A DNA stretch of 64,000 bases from Chloropicon primus (lineage: Eukaryota > Chlorophyta > Chloropicophyceae > Chloropicales > Chloropicaceae). Each line of letters begins with the position of its first letter. Position 1 is the stretch's first letter. The stretch lies in NCBI GenBank assembly GCA_023205875.1, contig CP060754.1, positions 806,001-870,000 on the forward strand, in the 5' to 3' direction. Below are positions 1 through 9,115 of the stretch, piece after piece. The notes below the pieces were generated by a model. The model was given only the letters and a program-made list of their open reading frames with translations, was not told where the DNA came from and ran no database searches. Made by a program: the position numbers and the translations under genes.

Positions 1-244
1 CCGCGGCGTAGTCCACCGTCCTGGTCACGTCGTCTGTCCTCCCAGCGCTCTCCAGGCAGCATCCCAGTTTGAGGTCCACCACGAACTTTTGGCCCAGGGC
101 CTCCTCTTCCTTCAGCACGCCGTGCCTCCCGAAGAAGCTTAGACCCTTGAGCACGATCGTATCCCTCCCCCCCCTCGCCACCGCCTCGCTCGCCAGGGCC
201 CTCCGGGCGAACGACACCGCCATAGACGTCATAGACGCTCTCAT
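1..244 (-). CDS. folB: Dihydroneopterin aldolase (FolB), partial at window edge
   Basis: Only the first 81 residues are inside the window; the gene runs off its left end. FolB converts 7,8-dihydroneopterin to 6-hydroxymethyl-dihydropterin in folate synthesis. The family signature is clear: 'DTIVLKGLSFFGRHGVL' at residues 28-44, then 'EEEALGQKFVVDL' at 46-58 and 'TDDVTRTVDYA' at 70-80, the usual FolB order. Residues 1-26 form an Arg/Ala/Ser-rich, acid-poor leader that could be an organellar targeting peptide; in plants folate pterin steps are cytosolic, so this is inference. The ATG at 244 is the only plausible start. The upstream USP gene, on the same strand, ends 128 bp away. It may be fused to later folate enzymes beyond the window, which cannot be judged here. 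Confidence 0.87.
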   Translation of the reverse strand, partial: MRASMTSMAVSFARRALASEAVARGGRDTIVLKGLSFFGRHGVLKEEEALGQKFVVDLKLGCCLESAGRTDDVTRTVDYAA

Positions 245-372
245 CTCCAGACTTCTTCCCCCCCCCCGACCCCGAAGGCTTGAGCCTCTTGGAGAGGATT
301 GAGGGGATCGAGGGGATCGAGGGGATTGAGAGAGGAGGGGGTCTATTGATTTCGGGGGCAAGAGCAGATAAA

Positions 373-1866
373 TTACACGTTTTCTTTCTTCCTGTAAAGC
401 ACGAGGTAGGTGTCGGAGCTTCCGTCCTCAAGCCCGCTGCCATTCATCTCCCAAATCTCGTCGTCGTCGCAGTGAAACCACCTCTTGTTGAGGTCCTTGA
501 CGCAAGCGGTGTAGTGCCCGCTCTGGAGGCTGTTTCCGTGGTGGGAAATGGTCGCAAAGAGCTCGTACTCGACTGGGGGGCCACCCACGAGGGTGTCCTT
601 CCCCACCACGAGGGAGTCCGGAATCTTGCAAGACTTTGTCAGCTTGATGCTGTGCCCCGAGCTGGTGTAGGAGAACCTCATGAGTTGGACCACCATGACC
701 AAGGGAGGCTTCTCGATCTGGACCGTCTTAGAGGCGACGCCGCCCACGCAGTAGTCGTCGAGGTACTCCGGCACGGAAAACCTCTGCATGGCTTCCGCCA
801 CGCCCTCCACCTCGTCCGACGATATGTCGAGCTGCAAGAAGGTGAACGGCTCGATGCACACGGAGGGCTTGGATCCCTCCGCCCTCACCGTGCTCCTCAG
901 GAGCCCGCCAAAGATCGAGGTGATCCGCGACTTCCTCCCCTCGTTGAGCACCTCCGTGTGCCTCCTCGTCACGCTGGATTTGTTGTTCTTCCCGACCTCC
1001 TCCCAGTCCTCGGCCGGGGCTGGCGAGGCGCCACCGTTCCCCTGGCTCCCCCTGGCTCCCCCCTCCTCGGAAGCGTCGCCGACCTCCTCGATCGCCTTCT
1101 TCCTCAGCGCGATCATCTCCTCGTGGAGCTGGTCCAGGACGTGGAGCAGGAACTCCTGCGCGTCCTGCTGAGGCAGCGAGGCTGGCGTGTCGAACCCCGG
1201 CCCGCTGGTGAGGTTGCAGAACCTCTCGGTGATCTTCTCGAACACGGTGGGGTAAAACGTGGCGCCCCTCGAGGTCGATACGGAGGCCAGCGTCTGCCCC
1301 TGCCTGGCCAGGTCCTCGTCGGAGGTGCCCACCACCACGGACTTGGAGAACTCGACCAGGCTTTCCAGGACGGGCGCGACGTCGCCCGGAAAGCTCTCGC
1401 CCTCCAGCTCACGGAGGAAGCTCCTCACGTCCCTGCACGCGAAGAGAGCGTGGAGCACGGAGTTCAGGAAGCAAGTGTTCCCGTAGTTGTACAGCCCGTG
1501 CGGCACGTACTCCGTGGACGCCAGGCTGTGGAGGCGGGTCGAGTTCCACGCGAACACGTCCTGGCACTTTCGCTTGTCCCAAGACCTCGCGCTGACGGTC
1601 CAGGCCGCCGCCGGCTTCCCAGACGCCGAGGATCCCGCGCCGTTTCCCTCCCTCCCCGCCCCCGTCGCCCCCCGCTCCTGCTCCTCCTGGCCTCCTCCTC
1701 CTGGGCCTCCGTTCTCCCCTCCCCTGTCTGTGAACTGCACCACCTCCTCGAAGCTCCGGTACACGCTCGGCTCCGCGAACACCGACCTCTCAGCGCACTC
1801 GCTCATCAGCCGCGCCGACTCCTCCACGGTGAAGCTCCCGAACCTCACCGTCAACATGGCGTCCAT
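373..1866 (-). CDS. Ubiquitin carboxyl-terminal hydrolase, USP10/UBP24-like
   Basis: A 497-residue USP-family cysteine protease that would remove ubiquitin from proteins. The Cys box 'GLYNYGNTCFLNSVLHA' has its nucleophile at C132. The QQD box follows at 'LPQQDAQEFLLHVLDQLHE'. The His box 'SGHYTACV' supplies H451, and the Asp of the triad lies in 'WFHCDDDEIW' (467-469). The catalytic domain therefore fills residues 124-493. The N-terminal 100 residues are Gly/Glu-rich and probably disordered. The open frame continues upstream of 1866 but without an ATG, so I start at M(1866); a short 5' exon is possible but no phase-compatible splice pair was found. The compact C-terminal catalytic domain resembles USP10/UBP24, but subfamily is uncertain. 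The stop codon is part of a TGTAA pentamer. Confidence 0.9.
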   Translation of the reverse strand: MDAMLTVRFGSFTVEESARLMSECAERSVFAEPSVYRSFEEVVQFTDRGGENGGPGGGGQEEQERGATGAGREGNGAGSSASGKPAAAWTVSARSWDKRKCQDVFAWNSTRLHSLASTEYVPHGLYNYGNTCFLNSVLHALFACRDVRSFLRELEGESFPGDVAPVLESLVEFSKSVVVGTSDEDLARQGQTLASVSTSRGATFYPTVFEKITERFCNLTSGPGFDTPASLPQQDAQEFLLHVLDQLHEEMIALRKKAIEEVGDASEEGGARGSQGNGGASPAPAEDWEEVGKNNKSSVTRRHTEVLNEGRKSRITSIFGGLLRSTVRAEGSKPSVCIEPFTFLQLDISSDEVEGVAEAMQRFSVPEYLDDYCVGGVASKTVQIEKPPLVMVVQLMRFSYTSSGHSIKLTKSCKIPDSLVVGKDTLVGGPPVEYELFATISHHGNSLQSGHYTACVKDLNKRWFHCDDDEIWEMNGSGLEDGSSDTYLVLYRKKENV

Positions 1867-2602
1867 CCCACTGGCCCTGGCACGCACGAGGCACGAGTTC
1901 AGTTCCCCTCGTACGCTCGCACCCTCTTCGATCCTGTTTGGACGAGCGGTCGTCAAACGAAAGATCGAGGCACGAAGCGTCTCCCCTACGCCCACAGGCC
2001 CCTCGTGATCACCTCCAGGGCCTCACCGTCGCCGTCGTCGCCGTCGTCGTCGTCGCGGCCTCCCGCTGGCTGCTCTGGGCGCTCTTCTCTGGGTGGATGG
2101 AAATTTCCATAACCCATAAGTGATGTAAGGATTACACTCACGCATAGACTATATGGCGGCGGCGGAAAAACAAACCACCAAACAAAGAGAGAGGGTGCGT
2201 TCGCTGACGAGCAGCACACCAACGACACACTTGTCGACAACAGAGAGGTAAGGAGTTGGCCTTGAACGACGGGGGTGGCGCGGGGGAGAGGGAGGACAGA
2301 GCGTGGGTGGGATCTTTCGTCGCCGCACTTCTTGCGTGGTCGCAGAAGAGGGCCTTTTGTCTTTTGTGTTTTCGTGAGGAAGACGAGGAGAGGTTGCCCC
2401 CGTGCGAGAGAGTCCTCGGCGCGAGGAGAGAGGGGGAGGGAGAGAGACCTCGAAGTGGATCTTGTTGCTGACGTCCGCCTTTTGCCTTTCCTTGTCCACG
2501 CAGTTTGTCCAAAAAGCTATTTCGCGGGAGTCGAGTTGGCCTAGAGTCGACGCGTTCAGAAGTGCTCCTACCCCCTATTAAGTACCACCACCACCAGCAA
2601 CC
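1867..2602. promoter_or_regulatory. Divergent promoter region, USP and eS10 genes
   Basis: A 736-bp gap between two divergent start codons. On the + side it holds a likely 5' UTR intron of the eS10 gene (2248-2503). A (GAC/GTC)n trinucleotide stretch sits near 2033-2060. No further coding sequence or RNA gene is visible. A short open frame with Asp/Gly-rich codons (minus strand, about 2000-2120) could be a missed 5' exon of the USP gene, but its splice phases do not fit. Confidence 0.5.
2248..2503 (+). other. 5' UTR intron of eS10 gene (predicted)
   Basis: Donor 'AGAG|GTAAGG' at 2248 and acceptor 'TCCACGCAG|TTTG' ending at 2503, after a pyrimidine-rich run. The next exon carries the eS10 start codon 99 nt downstream. 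Introns just upstream of the start are common in ribosomal-protein genes, where they often raise expression. At 256 nt it is the longest intron in the window. Not confirmed by transcripts. Confidence 0.55.
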
Positions 2603-3067
2603 ATGTTGATTCCAAAGAAGAACAGGATCGAGATCTACAAGTACCTCTTCAGAGAGGGAGTCTTGTACGCCGAGAAGGACTTCAACCTTCCAAAGCACCC
2701 TTCCATTGACGTGCCTAACTTGCAGGTCATCAAGCTCATGCAGAGCTTGAAGTCCAAGGAGTTCGTCACCGAGCAGTTCGCCTGGAGGCACTACTACTGG
2801 TTCCTGACCAACGAGGGAATCGAGCACCTCAGGGAGTACCTCAACTTGCCTTCCGAGATCGTTCCAAACACCTTGAAGAAGTCCACTAGGAACATGGAGC
2901 GCAGGCCTATGGGCGACAGGCCTCCAAGAAGGGACCGCGGAGAGAGAGACGGCTACAGAGGAGCCCCTGGTGGATACGGAAGAGGTGCCGCCATGGACAA
3001 GGGAAGCGCTCCAGGAGACTTCCAGCCAGGCTTCGGCAGAGGCGGAGCTCCACCAGCCCCTCAGTAA
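2603..3067 (+). CDS. RPS10: 40S ribosomal protein eS10
   Basis: A 154-residue protein with the complete eS10 fold: '[20 protein letters not shown]' at the start, then '[20 protein letters not shown]' and '[20 protein letters not shown]' up to about residue 85. The tail (95-154) is rich in Arg, Gly and Pro, as in all eukaryotic eS10, where it contacts ribosomal RNA. Length is normal. eS10 belongs to the small-subunit head. Coding bases favour AAG, AGG and C/G-ending codons, as expected for a highly expressed gene here. The ATG follows an ACC-rich leader. A 5' UTR intron is predicted upstream. The gene is convergent with the sialyltransferase-like gene. Confidence 0.97.
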   Translation: MLIPKKNRIEIYKYLFREGVLYAEKDFNLPKHPSIDVPNLQVIKLMQSLKSKEFVTEQFAWRHYYWFLTNEGIEHLREYLNLPSEIVPNTLKKSTRNMERRPMGDRPPRRDRGERDGYRGAPGGYGRGAAMDKGSAPGDFQPGFGRGGAPPAPQ

Positions 3068-3256
3068 GTTGGGCGAAAGGGGATCTTGTACAGAGCATTA
3101 AAGTAATAGTTAAGCCTCTAGTATTTCCCATATTAAAAAATAAGATACAAAAGGAAAGCAGCGGCCCTCAGTCTCTCCCCTTTCGTCCCCCCCCCAAAAA
3201 AAAAATATATATATAATGATGTTACAGTCAGCCAGCTCCACAGCACGCGATGCTCT
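3068..3256. other. Shared 3' region with AT-rich block
   Basis: Convergent 3' flanks of the eS10 and sialyltransferase-like genes. A C-run, A-run and (TA)n block lies at 3187-3217, sharply AT-rich against the surrounding DNA. A TGTAA pentamer for the minus-strand gene is at 3222-3226, 31 bp past its stop. Confidence 0.5.
3222..3226 (-). terminator. TGTAA polyadenylation signal, sialyltransferase-like gene
   Basis: TGTAA on the minus strand, 31 bp after the stop codon. This matches the chlorophyte-type poly(A) signal and recurs after other genes in this window. Confidence 0.5.
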
Positions 3257-4636
3257 TCAGTCCCGGTGGTGGAACACTATTTTCTTGCTGTCAAGCAGGA
3301 GCAGAGCTTCGTGCTCGAGGGCGAAGCTGTGGTGGGGATCCGACCCGAACTCCCTGCTCGAGCGAAAGCGGTGGTTCTCAAAGTAATGCCAGTTGGGCAC
3401 CTTCTCCTTGAACGCCGTAGTCCCCACGCCGTAGATATCGAGCCTGTCGCACATCTGGAGCAAAAAGTACGTGCCCACCCAGCCACTGGATGGCGAGCCC
3501 TTCCCCGGGTACGGCTTCCCCCGAATACCTTCCATTCGCCTCTTGAGCTCCCTTAGGACTTCCCCGGCACAGTTCACGGCCTCGCGAGACAGGAGCATCG
3601 ACGAGATGTCCCTCCTCTTGTTCTTCAACTTTCCGGCAATCCGAAGGAAGGCGCGCCAGTCCGTCCTGCTCACCACGAGGGTCGCGTTCTGCTCGAGCTG
3701 CAGCTTGCTGCTCGTCGTATAGGCCGACGCCCACTTGCTGTTGATCAGCCGGAAGGTCGTCTTCTTCCCCACGTGCTTCTCGAAACCCACGGTGGTTGCC
3801 TGGTTCAGCCTCATCACCGCGTCGTGCTCGTCGATTTCCTCTCCGTGAGACTTCTTCAGGAGGCTCCTGGCGTTCCCAACGAGCGCGCAGGTTTTGTACC
3901 TCGTGCTCGGTTTGCCGTCCTCCGGCACGAGCTCCTTCTGAGACTCGGTCAGGCGGACCTTGTGAGGACCCTTTTTGGACGAACCGGAGTGGGTCTCCCC
4001 AATGGTCGTCTGACTGGCGAACAGCTTGTGGATCACCTCCTCGTCCATCAGGTAGGTCAGGTTGTTGAAGATCGAATCAATCTCGGCGCCGGTGAACGGC
4101 AGCTCCTCTTCCTTCTCGTCTGCTGCTACGACAGCGCTCCCCTCCCCCTGCTGACCCTCCCCCTGCGAGGGAGTGGTCGCCCCAGCGTCGCTTCCTCCGC
4201 TCCCTTGGCCTCCCACGGCCGGGACCCCTTCTTCCCCGCCAGCCAGGCTGGCCTGCCTCGGCGGCCCTCGCCTCCCCCGCCGCCTCCTGGGGTTCCTTGG
4301 GCGTGGCTGTGGCGGTGGCTTTGGCGCGTTCGTCACCACAGCCATGGGTCTCTTGACCTCCCTGATCCCGTCGTGGAGAAAGTTCTCCGCGGCTATCGCC
4401 TGCAGGCTCTCTTTCAACTCATCCCTGGGCTCCTCCCCCTCCACCCACGCCCCCGGATCCTCCTCCAGCAGCTCCTTCTCCACGAACCCGTGCGAGAGCC
4501 ACTCCACCTCCTCGTTGAACACCTCCCTCACTTGGACCTGCTGGTACAGAAACACGCCACAGAACAGGCAGCCCAGGAGGACGCAGAAGAACAGGACCCG
4601 GCCAGAGACCTTCCTCCTTCCTCCCCGCTTCTCCAT
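3257..4636 (-). CDS. Sialyltransferase-like protein (GT29), type II membrane
   Basis: A 459-residue Golgi-type glycosyltransferase. Residues 14-30 form a single membrane anchor after a basic cytosolic tip ('MEKRGGRRK'), followed by a Pro/Gly/Glu-rich stem to about 240. The catalytic domain shows the GT29 sialylmotifs: L-motif from 'CALVGNARSL' (about 248-300) with 'DEHDAVMRLNQA'; S-motif 'SGWVGTYFLLQMC' (about 385); motif III around 'WHYFE'; and VS motif 'HSFALEHEAL' (about 437). Algal and plant GT29 members do not clearly use sialic acid; Kdo or related donors have been discussed, so the substrate is open. The ATG at 4636 is chosen because it sits just before the anchor; a longer in-frame reading would run into the neighbouring divergent gene. 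Confidence 0.85.
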   Translation of the reverse strand: MEKRGGRRKVSGRVLFFCVLLGCLFCGVFLYQQVQVREVFNEEVEWLSHGFVEKELLEEDPGAWVEGEEPRDELKESLQAIAAENFLHDGIREVKRPMAVVTNAPKPPPQPRPRNPRRRRGRRGPPRQASLAGGEEGVPAVGGQGSGGSDAGATTPSQGEGQQGEGSAVVAADEKEEELPFTGAEIDSIFNNLTYLMDEEVIHKLFASQTTIGETHSGSSKKGPHKVRLTESQKELVPEDGKPSTRYKTCALVGNARSLLKKSHGEEIDEHDAVMRLNQATTVGFEKHVGKKTTFRLINSKWASAYTTSSKLQLEQNATLVVSRTDWRAFLRIAGKLKNKRRDISSMLLSREAVNCAGEVLRELKRRMEGIRGKPYPGKGSPSSGWVGTYFLLQMCDRLDIYGVGTTAFKEKVPNWHYFENHRFRSSREFGSDPHHSFALEHEALLLLDSKKIVFHHRD

Positions 4637-4825
4637 CCTTCCAATTCCCTCCCAGGGAACGGAGTGCACACACAAGACCCCTCCTCCTCCTCCTACTGAT
4701 TCCGATCTCCCTGTCGTGTGACGCCGGCCAGGAGGGAAAAAAGAAAAAAGGCGAGCTGGAGGTGTGGGCGAGTGGAGGGGGGAGAGTGTTGTGTTGTGTT
4801 GTGTTTTGGGGAGGAGAGGGGAGGA
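4637..4825. promoter_or_regulatory. Short divergent promoter (GT29 / carrier)
   Basis: 189 bp between two start codons on opposite strands, with no room for separate long promoters. It contains a 'GTGTT' tandem run near 4787-4806. Nothing else is recognisable. Confidence 0.45.
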
Positions 4826-5776
4826 ATGGGAGAGGGAGGGAGGCAAGGTGGAGGCAAGGTGGAGGAGAAGGAGGAGGCGCACTTCGATGGGGGGCACTTC
4901 ACGCACGCCGAGGCGCTCAGGCCGTACAAGCTCCTGCTCTCTGGGGCCGTGGCAGGAGTGGTGAGCAGGACCTCGACGGCGCCCATTGACAGGCTAAGGA
5001 TGCTTTTCCAGGTCCACGAGTCGAGGTCGAGGATGACCATCATGCAGGGCGTGAGGAAGATGGCCGCGGAGGGGACAATCAAGTCCTTCTTCAGGGGTAA
5101 CGGGGCCAACTGCTTGAAGATAGCGCCGGAGACAGCGCTCAAGTTTGCCATCAACGACCGGATCAAGAGGTTCGTTTGCAACGGGGGCGACACGTCCAAA
5201 ATGGGGTACTTCGAGAGGCTCCTCTCCGGAGGAATTTCCGGCGGCATAGCGCAGGGATCGATCTACCCGCTGGAGATGATCAGGACGCGCCTGGGCGTGG
5301 CTCCTGTTGGTACCTACGTCGGCATCACGGACTGTGCGAGGCAGGTGTACACTAAGGAGGGGGTGAGAGCGCTCTACAGGGGCCTCGCCCCCTCCATGTC
5401 CGGAATCATCCCCTACGCCGGGACAGACATCGCGACGTTCGAGATCGTAAAGCAGAAGATGGTGGAGTACTACGGAGGAGAGCCCCCTGGATACGTCCTC
5501 ATTGGTACGGGAATGTTCGCGTCGAGCGTGGCGCAGCTCGTCTCGTACCCCTTTGCCCTCGTGCGGACGAGGCTCCAGGCCCAAGGAATGGGAGGAGAAA
5601 CCAATAAGTACAACGGGATGATCGACGTGGTCGTGAAGACGGTGAGGAGGGAGGGCATGACCGGACTGTACAAGGGCATCGTGCCGAACCTCTTGAAGCT
5701 GGCTCCAGCCGCGGGCATCAGCTGGTACACGTTCGAGAAGACCAAAATCGCCCTGGGCATCGACATCAGGTCGTAG
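4826..5776 (+). CDS. Mitochondrial carrier, ATP-Mg/Pi-type (SLC25A24-like) without EF-hands
   Basis: A 316-residue mitochondrial carrier with three tandem repeats and six membrane helices. The PX[DE]XX[RK] signatures are 'PIDRLR' (53-58), 'PLEMIR' in repeat 2 and 'PFALVR' in repeat 3. Loss of the acidic residue in repeat 3 together with the following 'TRLQAQ' is typical of the ATP-Mg/phosphate carrier group, which exchanges adenine nucleotide for phosphate across the inner membrane. Animal and plant members of that group usually carry N-terminal EF-hands; this one has only a 30-residue Gly/Glu-rich leader, so calcium control is unlikely. 4826 is the first in-frame ATG. It shares a 189-bp divergent promoter with the GT29 gene. 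Confidence 0.9.
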   Translation: MGEGGRQGGGKVEEKEEAHFDGGHFTHAEALRPYKLLLSGAVAGVVSRTSTAPIDRLRMLFQVHESRSRMTIMQGVRKMAAEGTIKSFFRGNGANCLKIAPETALKFAINDRIKRFVCNGGDTSKMGYFERLLSGGISGGIAQGSIYPLEMIRTRLGVAPVGTYVGITDCARQVYTKEGVRALYRGLAPSMSGIIPYAGTDIATFEIVKQKMVEYYGGEPPGYVLIGTGMFASSVAQLVSYPFALVRTRLQAQGMGGETNKYNGMIDVVVKTVRREGMTGLYKGIVPNLLKLAPAAGISWYTFEKTKIALGIDIRS

Positions 5777-5843
5777 GATAAAGTATATACAAACCAGAAT
5801 TAGTAATCGACGAGGCAGACAGGCTGCAGAGAGGACACCGCCA

Positions 5844-6629
5844 TCAGCCGTGGTCTCTCGGCATCGCAGTGGAAGACTCCTGCGCCCCGCCTTCGCCGAC
5901 TCTGGAGGCCGCCCTTATTTCCCTCACGTAGGGCAGATCCTCGGCCCTCGACAGGGCCGAGGCATTCGCATCCAAGACCTCCTTCGGCAGGTTCCCGACA
6001 ACGAAGCCTTTGGCTTCCCCCCTGGAGTCGAGGTACTCCCAGTGCGGGATGCCGTCCACCCTGTACTCAGACATCTCTTCGGCCCACTTCGGATTGTCCA
6101 CGTTCAGCATGACAAAGTTCACCTTCTCGCCGTACCGATCCTTGATCTTCGAGGTTCCGAGGAAGAGTCAGCAGCACCAGTTAGTCGCTTCCACGGTCCC
6201 GCCCAAAAGCGAGAGCCTTCCCTGGCTTACCTTGGCCGAATCCTGGGCGACCGATTTGCAAACGCTGCACCAGTCCGCGTAAAACTCCACGATAGAGGGC
6301 CGCCCATTGGCAAGCGCGGCGTCCAGGGGGACAGAGTCCGCGGCGAAATCTGCCAAGGAGGCCACCCCTCCGCCCGCAGCCCTGCTCAGGAGGAAGAGGG
6401 CCACTCCCAGACCAAAGCCCGCCGGGGCCAGGAGTCGCGGGGCACCACCACCAGCTGCTTCCTCCTGGGCTCTCGCTGTGACGCCACCCCCGCGCCGGTC
6501 AGCCGTAAGCGTTTCCCTGGCCAGCCCCCTTGCATGGTGAGCCCCAAGCCGAGCGCTGGCCTTTCCTTTGGGCTGCCCGGGGCACGGGAGGCCAACAACC
6601 CGTCGTCGTTGCGCTCCTTGCCTCGCCAT
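5844..6629 (-). CDS. HCF164: HCF164-like thylakoid thioredoxin (two exons)
   Basis: Exons 6629-6231 and 6146-5844 join in phase 0 to give 233 residues. HCF164 is a thylakoid membrane thioredoxin facing the lumen, passing reducing power for cytochrome b6f assembly. Residues 1-62 look like a plastid transit peptide (Arg/Ala/Gly-rich), 66-83 are a membrane helix, and 'VEFYADWCSVCK' carries the redox pair C121/C124. After the join, 'KVNFVMLNVDNPKW' and 'VDGIPHWEYLD' with the cis-Pro match HCF164 closely. The TAPT1 gene follows upstream on the same strand. The ATG at 6629 is the first in frame. The WCxxC residues between the cysteines (SV) are near the EV seen in plants. Confidence 0.9.
6147..6230 (-). 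other. Intron in HCF164 gene
   Basis: 84 nt, minus strand: donor 'CCAAG|GTAAGC' at 6230, a branch-like 'GACTAAC', acceptor 'CTCGAAG|ATC' at 6147. Joining in phase 0 restores the conserved thioredoxin sequence; reading through meets a stop. Confidence 0.9.
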
Positions 6630-6732
6630 CACTCAGGCAGGATTTGTGATTGAGAAGAAAACGGTTCCCCTTCCTCGAGGAGCGAGAGGCCAAGGGGAAA
6701 CCGAAGGAAGTCCAAAGCAGTAATTGATCGGG

Positions 6733-8697
6733 TTACAAAACTTTTTCCGTCTTCCTGGAAGACAGGAGCCAAGGCTTCGCTTTCGTTTTCCTGGTTGTGC
6801 TATAATATTTCAGGAAGCGGCGAGCGATGAGCTGCAGGGACCACCCGAGGGCAAGCTTGAGACAAAAGAGGACCAACCAGAGACACAGGGCGCAGGCCAC
6901 AAAACAAGCCATGCTGAGCGTGCTGGCGCAATTCCGCCAGGACCTGCCCACGAGCGGGACCGCGATGCGCAGGAGGATCGAGGCCGGCACCAGGGGGTTG
7001 AACTTCACGATCCTGTACCCGTTGATGGAGCTCGAGGCCACCGTCTTCTCGCACATGTCCTTGAGGTACTCAGAGTACACTCCCGGCTTCAAGTTCTGGA
7101 ACTTTCCGACAAAGGCGTGCTTCATGATGTCCACAACGATCTCCGTCCCGAGCACCATGCCGCACTGGACTGCCAGCTTGTAGGAGGGCAAGTACGCGTT
7201 CGTCAAAAGCATGTTCTCGATCAGGACGAACAGCAAGCAGATGGAAATGTGAAAGTGCTCCACGATGTCCTGCATCGACAGGGTCCACAACCTCGTCACG
7301 TTCATGTTCTTGAAGACGGTTCCCTTGAGCTCGGCAAAGTTGTTCGACACGAGAAGCGCCAGGAGGGAGCTGCTCGCCGAATTCAGCACCACGTTGAAGG
7401 CGACCGCCTCCAGCATGATGATCAAGCAGTGAAGGCACATGACCAGAAGGGTCACGAAAAAGTCTACAACCACCCTCACGTTGTCCGCCCTCCCACCCTT
7501 GCCCGCGGGGTACTTTCGCCCGCCCCTCGCGCTCCTGCCACCCAGCAGCATGGAGCACGACGCCGCCAGGGTCTCCAGGCAGTCCGAACTCAAGGAACCA
7601 CAAATCTTGTCAAAGATTTCGAGCATCGTCAGGACCACATACAGCTTGATCACCTCCTGAGCGTGAATGTAGTGGAAAGCCTCGCTGGTCTTCCACTGCA
7701 GGAGCACGTAGCAGGACAGGAAAACCAGTGCCAGCCACAAAATGTCGCAGAGGTAGTCCGGTAGAGTCTGCGCGAGCGCTTCCTTGTCCTTGTCCTTGTC
7801 GCCCCCGCGGTCGTCCTTGTCGCCGTTCTGCGCGCTTTGATCCTTCCTCTTCTTCTTCTTTTTCGTCGGCGTCCCCGCCTTACCTGCCCCTCTATCGCCC
7901 CCTTCCGCCTTCTTCCCCCGGGCGAGCCGCCTCACCAGCGAGAGGATGCTCGAAAAGTCTTGGTTCCGCCAGTTGCAGAGCGCGAGGTAAACCATGTAAG
8001 CCGCCCGGAGCGGCACCAGGGTGAAGACCGCGAGGAAGGAATCCAAGCAAAGCAGCAGCCCGAACAGAAGCATCCTTTCGTATTGTAATGGTACATAGAT
8101 CAGAGTATTGTACACCCTCTCGCGCTCGTTCAGGTCCAGAATGCCCTCCTGCTCCGATATGGATTTCACGACGCCAAACTCCGACACGGCGTAGTTCTCG
8201 AAGCTGCATCCTGGCTCGTCCTCCCACCCCTCCTCCTTCTTCTCAAGATCCCTATTTGAAGCTGTTATCGGCTCGAGCTTGGACTCGAGGATCGTCGACT
8301 GACTCGGCTTCTTTGCGGCCAAGATGCTGGTCGAGTAGCGCTCGAGGGAGGCCCTCTTCCGTTCGCGCACAACGTGCCTGTCGCTCTTCGGTCGCGGAGA
8401 GTACTCGATGTCCGAGATCCCGTCGTCGTTGCTGTACACCTTATCCGGGGACGACATGGTCGGCGGATAAATCTGGTCCAGCTGAGGAAGCTGCGACATG
8501 CTCCCGCTCCCTCTCCTGTGTTTGATTTTTCCCGGGCTCGCCTCTGGCGTGACATTGACACCTCCACCCAATACCCCGTTCCCGTTCCCGTCCCCGCCCT
8601 CCCCCGAGTTCGAGGTCACCGGATCCGGAAGGCTCCTCGCGGACTTGATCCCGCCCTCCCCCTCCCCCTCCTCCTCCCTTCCTGACATCCCACTCAT
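6733..8697 (-). CDS. TAPT1 family membrane protein (Emp65/POD1/TAPT1)
   Basis: A 654-residue multi-pass protein of the TAPT1 (DUF747) family. Residues 1-200 are polar and low in complexity. The family core starts near 'ERVYNTLIYVPLQYERMLLF', continues with 'PDYLCDILWLALVFLSCYVL' and 'IKLYVVLTMLEIFDKIC', and holds several further hydrophobic helices, including 'DFFVTLLVMCLHCLIIMLEA' and 'HISICLLFVLIENMLL'. A charged Lys/Asp-rich insert interrupts the first helices (about residues 285-330). Known members sit in the ER (yeast Emp65, protecting soluble proteins from degradation; plant POD1) or at the ciliary base (vertebrate TAPT1). Which applies here is unknown. The frame is open upstream but 8697 is the first ATG. 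Confidence 0.88.
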   Translation of the reverse strand: MSGMSGREEEGEGEGGIKSARSLPDPVTSNSGEGGDGNGNGVLGGGVNVTPEASPGKIKHRRGSGSMSQLPQLDQIYPPTMSSPDKVYSNDDGISDIEYSPRPKSDRHVVRERKRASLERYSTSILAAKKPSQSTILESKLEPITASNRDLEKKEEGWEDEPGCSFENYAVSEFGVVKSISEQEGILDLNERERVYNTLIYVPLQYERMLLFGLLLCLDSFLAVFTLVPLRAAYMVYLALCNWRNQDFSSILSLVRRLARGKKAEGGDRGAGKAGTPTKKKKKRKDQSAQNGDKDDRGGDKDKDKEALAQTLPDYLCDILWLALVFLSCYVLLQWKTSEAFHYIHAQEVIKLYVVLTMLEIFDKICGSLSSDCLETLAASCSMLLGGRSARGGRKYPAGKGGRADNVRVVVDFFVTLLVMCLHCLIIMLEAVAFNVVLNSASSSLLALLVSNNFAELKGTVFKNMNVTRLWTLSMQDIVEHFHISICLLFVLIENMLLTNAYLPSYKLAVQCGMVLGTEIVVDIMKHAFVGKFQNLKPGVYSEYLKDMCEKTVASSSINGYRIVKFNPLVPASILLRIAVPLVGRSWRNCASTLSMACFVACALCLWLVLFCLKLALGWSLQLIARRFLKYYSTTRKTKAKPWLLSSRKTEKVL

Positions 8698-9115
8698 CCT
8701 GTCACTCACTCGCAAAACCAATCAATCTCAAGTCCGTCTTTTTTTTCCTGTTCTCCTGCTTCCCCTCGTCGCGCACGTCTCTGCGCGCGCACTCGTTCGT
8801 ACACACCTCTGTGTTGTATCTTCTCCTCTACGTTTCGATCCCCCGTCCTCGCCCTCGCCCTCGCCCTCGCCCTCGTCCTTCCCCTTCCTCTCCTCCCTCC
8901 CCTCGCCCTCGCCCCCCAAAAGTTTGGTTCGTGGCGGGGCCCCTCCATAGGAGGAGGAAAACGAAGCGATCTGAAAAATTAAACCCGAGCTGTTAGACGT
9001 TGAGGAGGGACGGGACCAAGGCGGGACCTTTGGAAGTGCAGAGGCCAGGAGAGGCCAGGACACGGGAGCACGATGGGAGAATGGGGGGAGAGGTTGAAGG
9101 TCACACAATGGTGTG
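8698..9115. promoter_or_regulatory. Divergent promoter, TAPT1 and Sfi1-like genes
   Basis: 418 bp between opposite starts. It contains a CGCCCT hexamer repeat (8845-8875) and pyrimidine-rich leader for the minus-strand gene. On the plus side an upstream ATG at 9081 opens an 11-codon frame whose stop TGA overlaps the main ATG at 9116 (TGATG). No other gene is visible. Confidence 0.45.
8845..8875. repeat. Hexanucleotide repeat (CGCCCT)n
   Basis: About five tandem copies of a CGCCCT unit in the leader of the TAPT1 gene. Simple-sequence DNA, likely variable in copy number. Confidence 0.8.

Noticed and set aside
280-2112. 610-codon open frame on the plus strand opposite the USP gene
   Set aside because: Antisense shadow of a GC-rich gene; the product is Arg/Leu/His-rich without any domain, while the minus strand encodes a complete USP.
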